Shown here piece after piece: positions 63,640 to 64,000 of a stretch of 64,000 bases of DNA (position 1 is the first letter of the stretch; each line of letters opens with the position of its first letter). Source of the DNA: Sphingobium baderi (lineage in GTDB: Bacteria > Pseudomonadota > Alphaproteobacteria > Sphingomonadales > Sphingomonadaceae); contig NZ_CP013264.1 in the NCBI RefSeq assembly GCF_001456115.1, forward strand, positions 1,444,501 through 1,508,500, in the 5' to 3' direction. The position numbers and the translations under genes were made by a program. The notes under the pieces are model-generated. The model did not search any database and was not told where the DNA came from. It saw only the letters and a list, made by a program, of their open reading frames with translations.

Positions 63640-64000
63640 TCAGGCGGCGACGCCCATGACCTTGAGCTTGGCGACCAGCTCGTCGACGTCGGCGATCTTG
63701 ATGCCGGCGGTGCGCTGGGGCGGTTCGACGACCTTGAGCGTGGTGAGGCGCGGGGCGACGTCGACGCCGAAGTCGGCGGGTGCCTTGGTCGCGAGCGGCT
63801 TCGATTTCGCCTTCATGATATTGGGCAGCGAGGCGTAGCGCGGCTCGTTGAGGCGCAGGTCGGTGGTGACGATGGCGGGGGTCTTCAGCTTGACCGTCTC
63901 CAGGCCGCCGTCGACTTCGCGCGTCACGTTGACGGTGTCGCCGTCGACTTCCACCTTGGAAGCGAAGGTGCCCTGCGCCCAGCCGAGCAGCGCGGCCAGC
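63640..64000 (-). CDS. etfB: Electron transfer flavoprotein beta subunit (5' end beyond window)
   Basis: The last 119 codons: [60 protein letters not shown] and ending [11 protein letters not shown]. Includes the recognition-loop type segment [16 protein letters not shown] used to dock partner dehydrogenases. Upstream part of the gene is not in the window. Confidence 0.94.
   Translation of the reverse strand, partial: LAALLGWAQGTFASKVEVDGDTVNVTREVDGGLETVKLKTPAIVTTDLRLNEPRYASLPNIMKAKSKPLATKAPADFGVDVAPRLTTLKVVEPPQRTAGIKIADVDELVAKLKVMGVAA

Overview
The window looks like DNA from a sphingomonad (order Sphingomonadales, Alphaproteobacteria). Reasons: high GC, a MucR/Ros-type regulator of the kind common in this order, a long run of plasmid/ICE-type DUF genes (DUF932, DUF736, DUF2493, DUF4262, DUF5983-like), and a dispersed palindrome (63551-63625) of a type I associate with sphingomonad genomes. 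Species cannot be named from the sequence alone. No tRNA, rRNA or CRISPR array was seen.

Region 1 (1-26.9 kb) is an accessory block of almost entirely plus-strand, tightly packed genes (ATGA overlaps, strong ribosome binding sites) that resembles the non-transfer cargo of a conjugative plasmid or ICE. Recognisable parts are a MucR regulator (1-663, minus), an N6-adenine methylase-like protein that lacks a motif IV (2896), a tRNA-guanine-transglycosylase/DpdA-like protein (4094), a DUF932 protein (7773), a GHKL ATPase with a C-terminal Cys pair motif (14352), a HerA/VirB4-type ATPase (17244), a protein built of seven SANT/Myb-like repeats (18459), a PP-loop/PAPS-reductase-like protein (19985), DUF736 (21558), two DUF2493 paralogues (22466, 24278) and a SLOG-like protein (25540). 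An ABC exporter with an RHH antitoxin-like gene (5504-7583) is inserted on the opposite strand. From 21.5 to 26.9 kb several single genes are each followed by a rho-independent terminator, and a structured non-coding stretch at 23.8-24.2 kb carries two related palindromic elements and a long hairpin.

Region 2 (26.9-44.9 kb) is a transposon graveyard. A universal stress gene abuts an IS5/IS427 element (27796-28637). A copper-type P1B ATPase gene is split by an IS3/IS407-type element with a perfect 4-bp duplication. An ohr-ohrR-GST operon lost the end of its GST gene to a Tn3-family transposon (33958-38061) with a perfect 5-bp duplication. A second Tn3-family transposase/resolvase pair is riddled with single-base indels. 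Two near-identical IS110/IS1111-type elements in inverted orientation (32239-33766 and 43323-44850) bracket about 9.6 kb.

Region 3 (44.9-59.4 kb) is a detoxification and efflux region: an epoxide hydrolase, a membrane protein divergent from a TetR gene with a clear palindromic operator between them, a frameshifted TetR gene, an outer-membrane beta-barrel protein, a complete RND tripartite pump (adaptor, HAE1-type permease, OprM-like outer membrane factor) with two flanking TetR genes, an MliC-like lipoprotein and a two-domain universal stress protein. Four copies of a 16-bp palindrome related to GAGTGAGCGCTCACTC sit in front of the pump, the barrel gene and one TetR gene and suggest a small regulon.

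Region 4 (59.4-64 kb) looks like core respiratory metabolism: a polyprenyl diphosphate synthase (quinone side chain) and a minus-strand etfB-etfA-ferredoxin-ETF:ubiquinone oxidoreductase cluster that would pass electrons from flavin dehydrogenases to ubiquinone.
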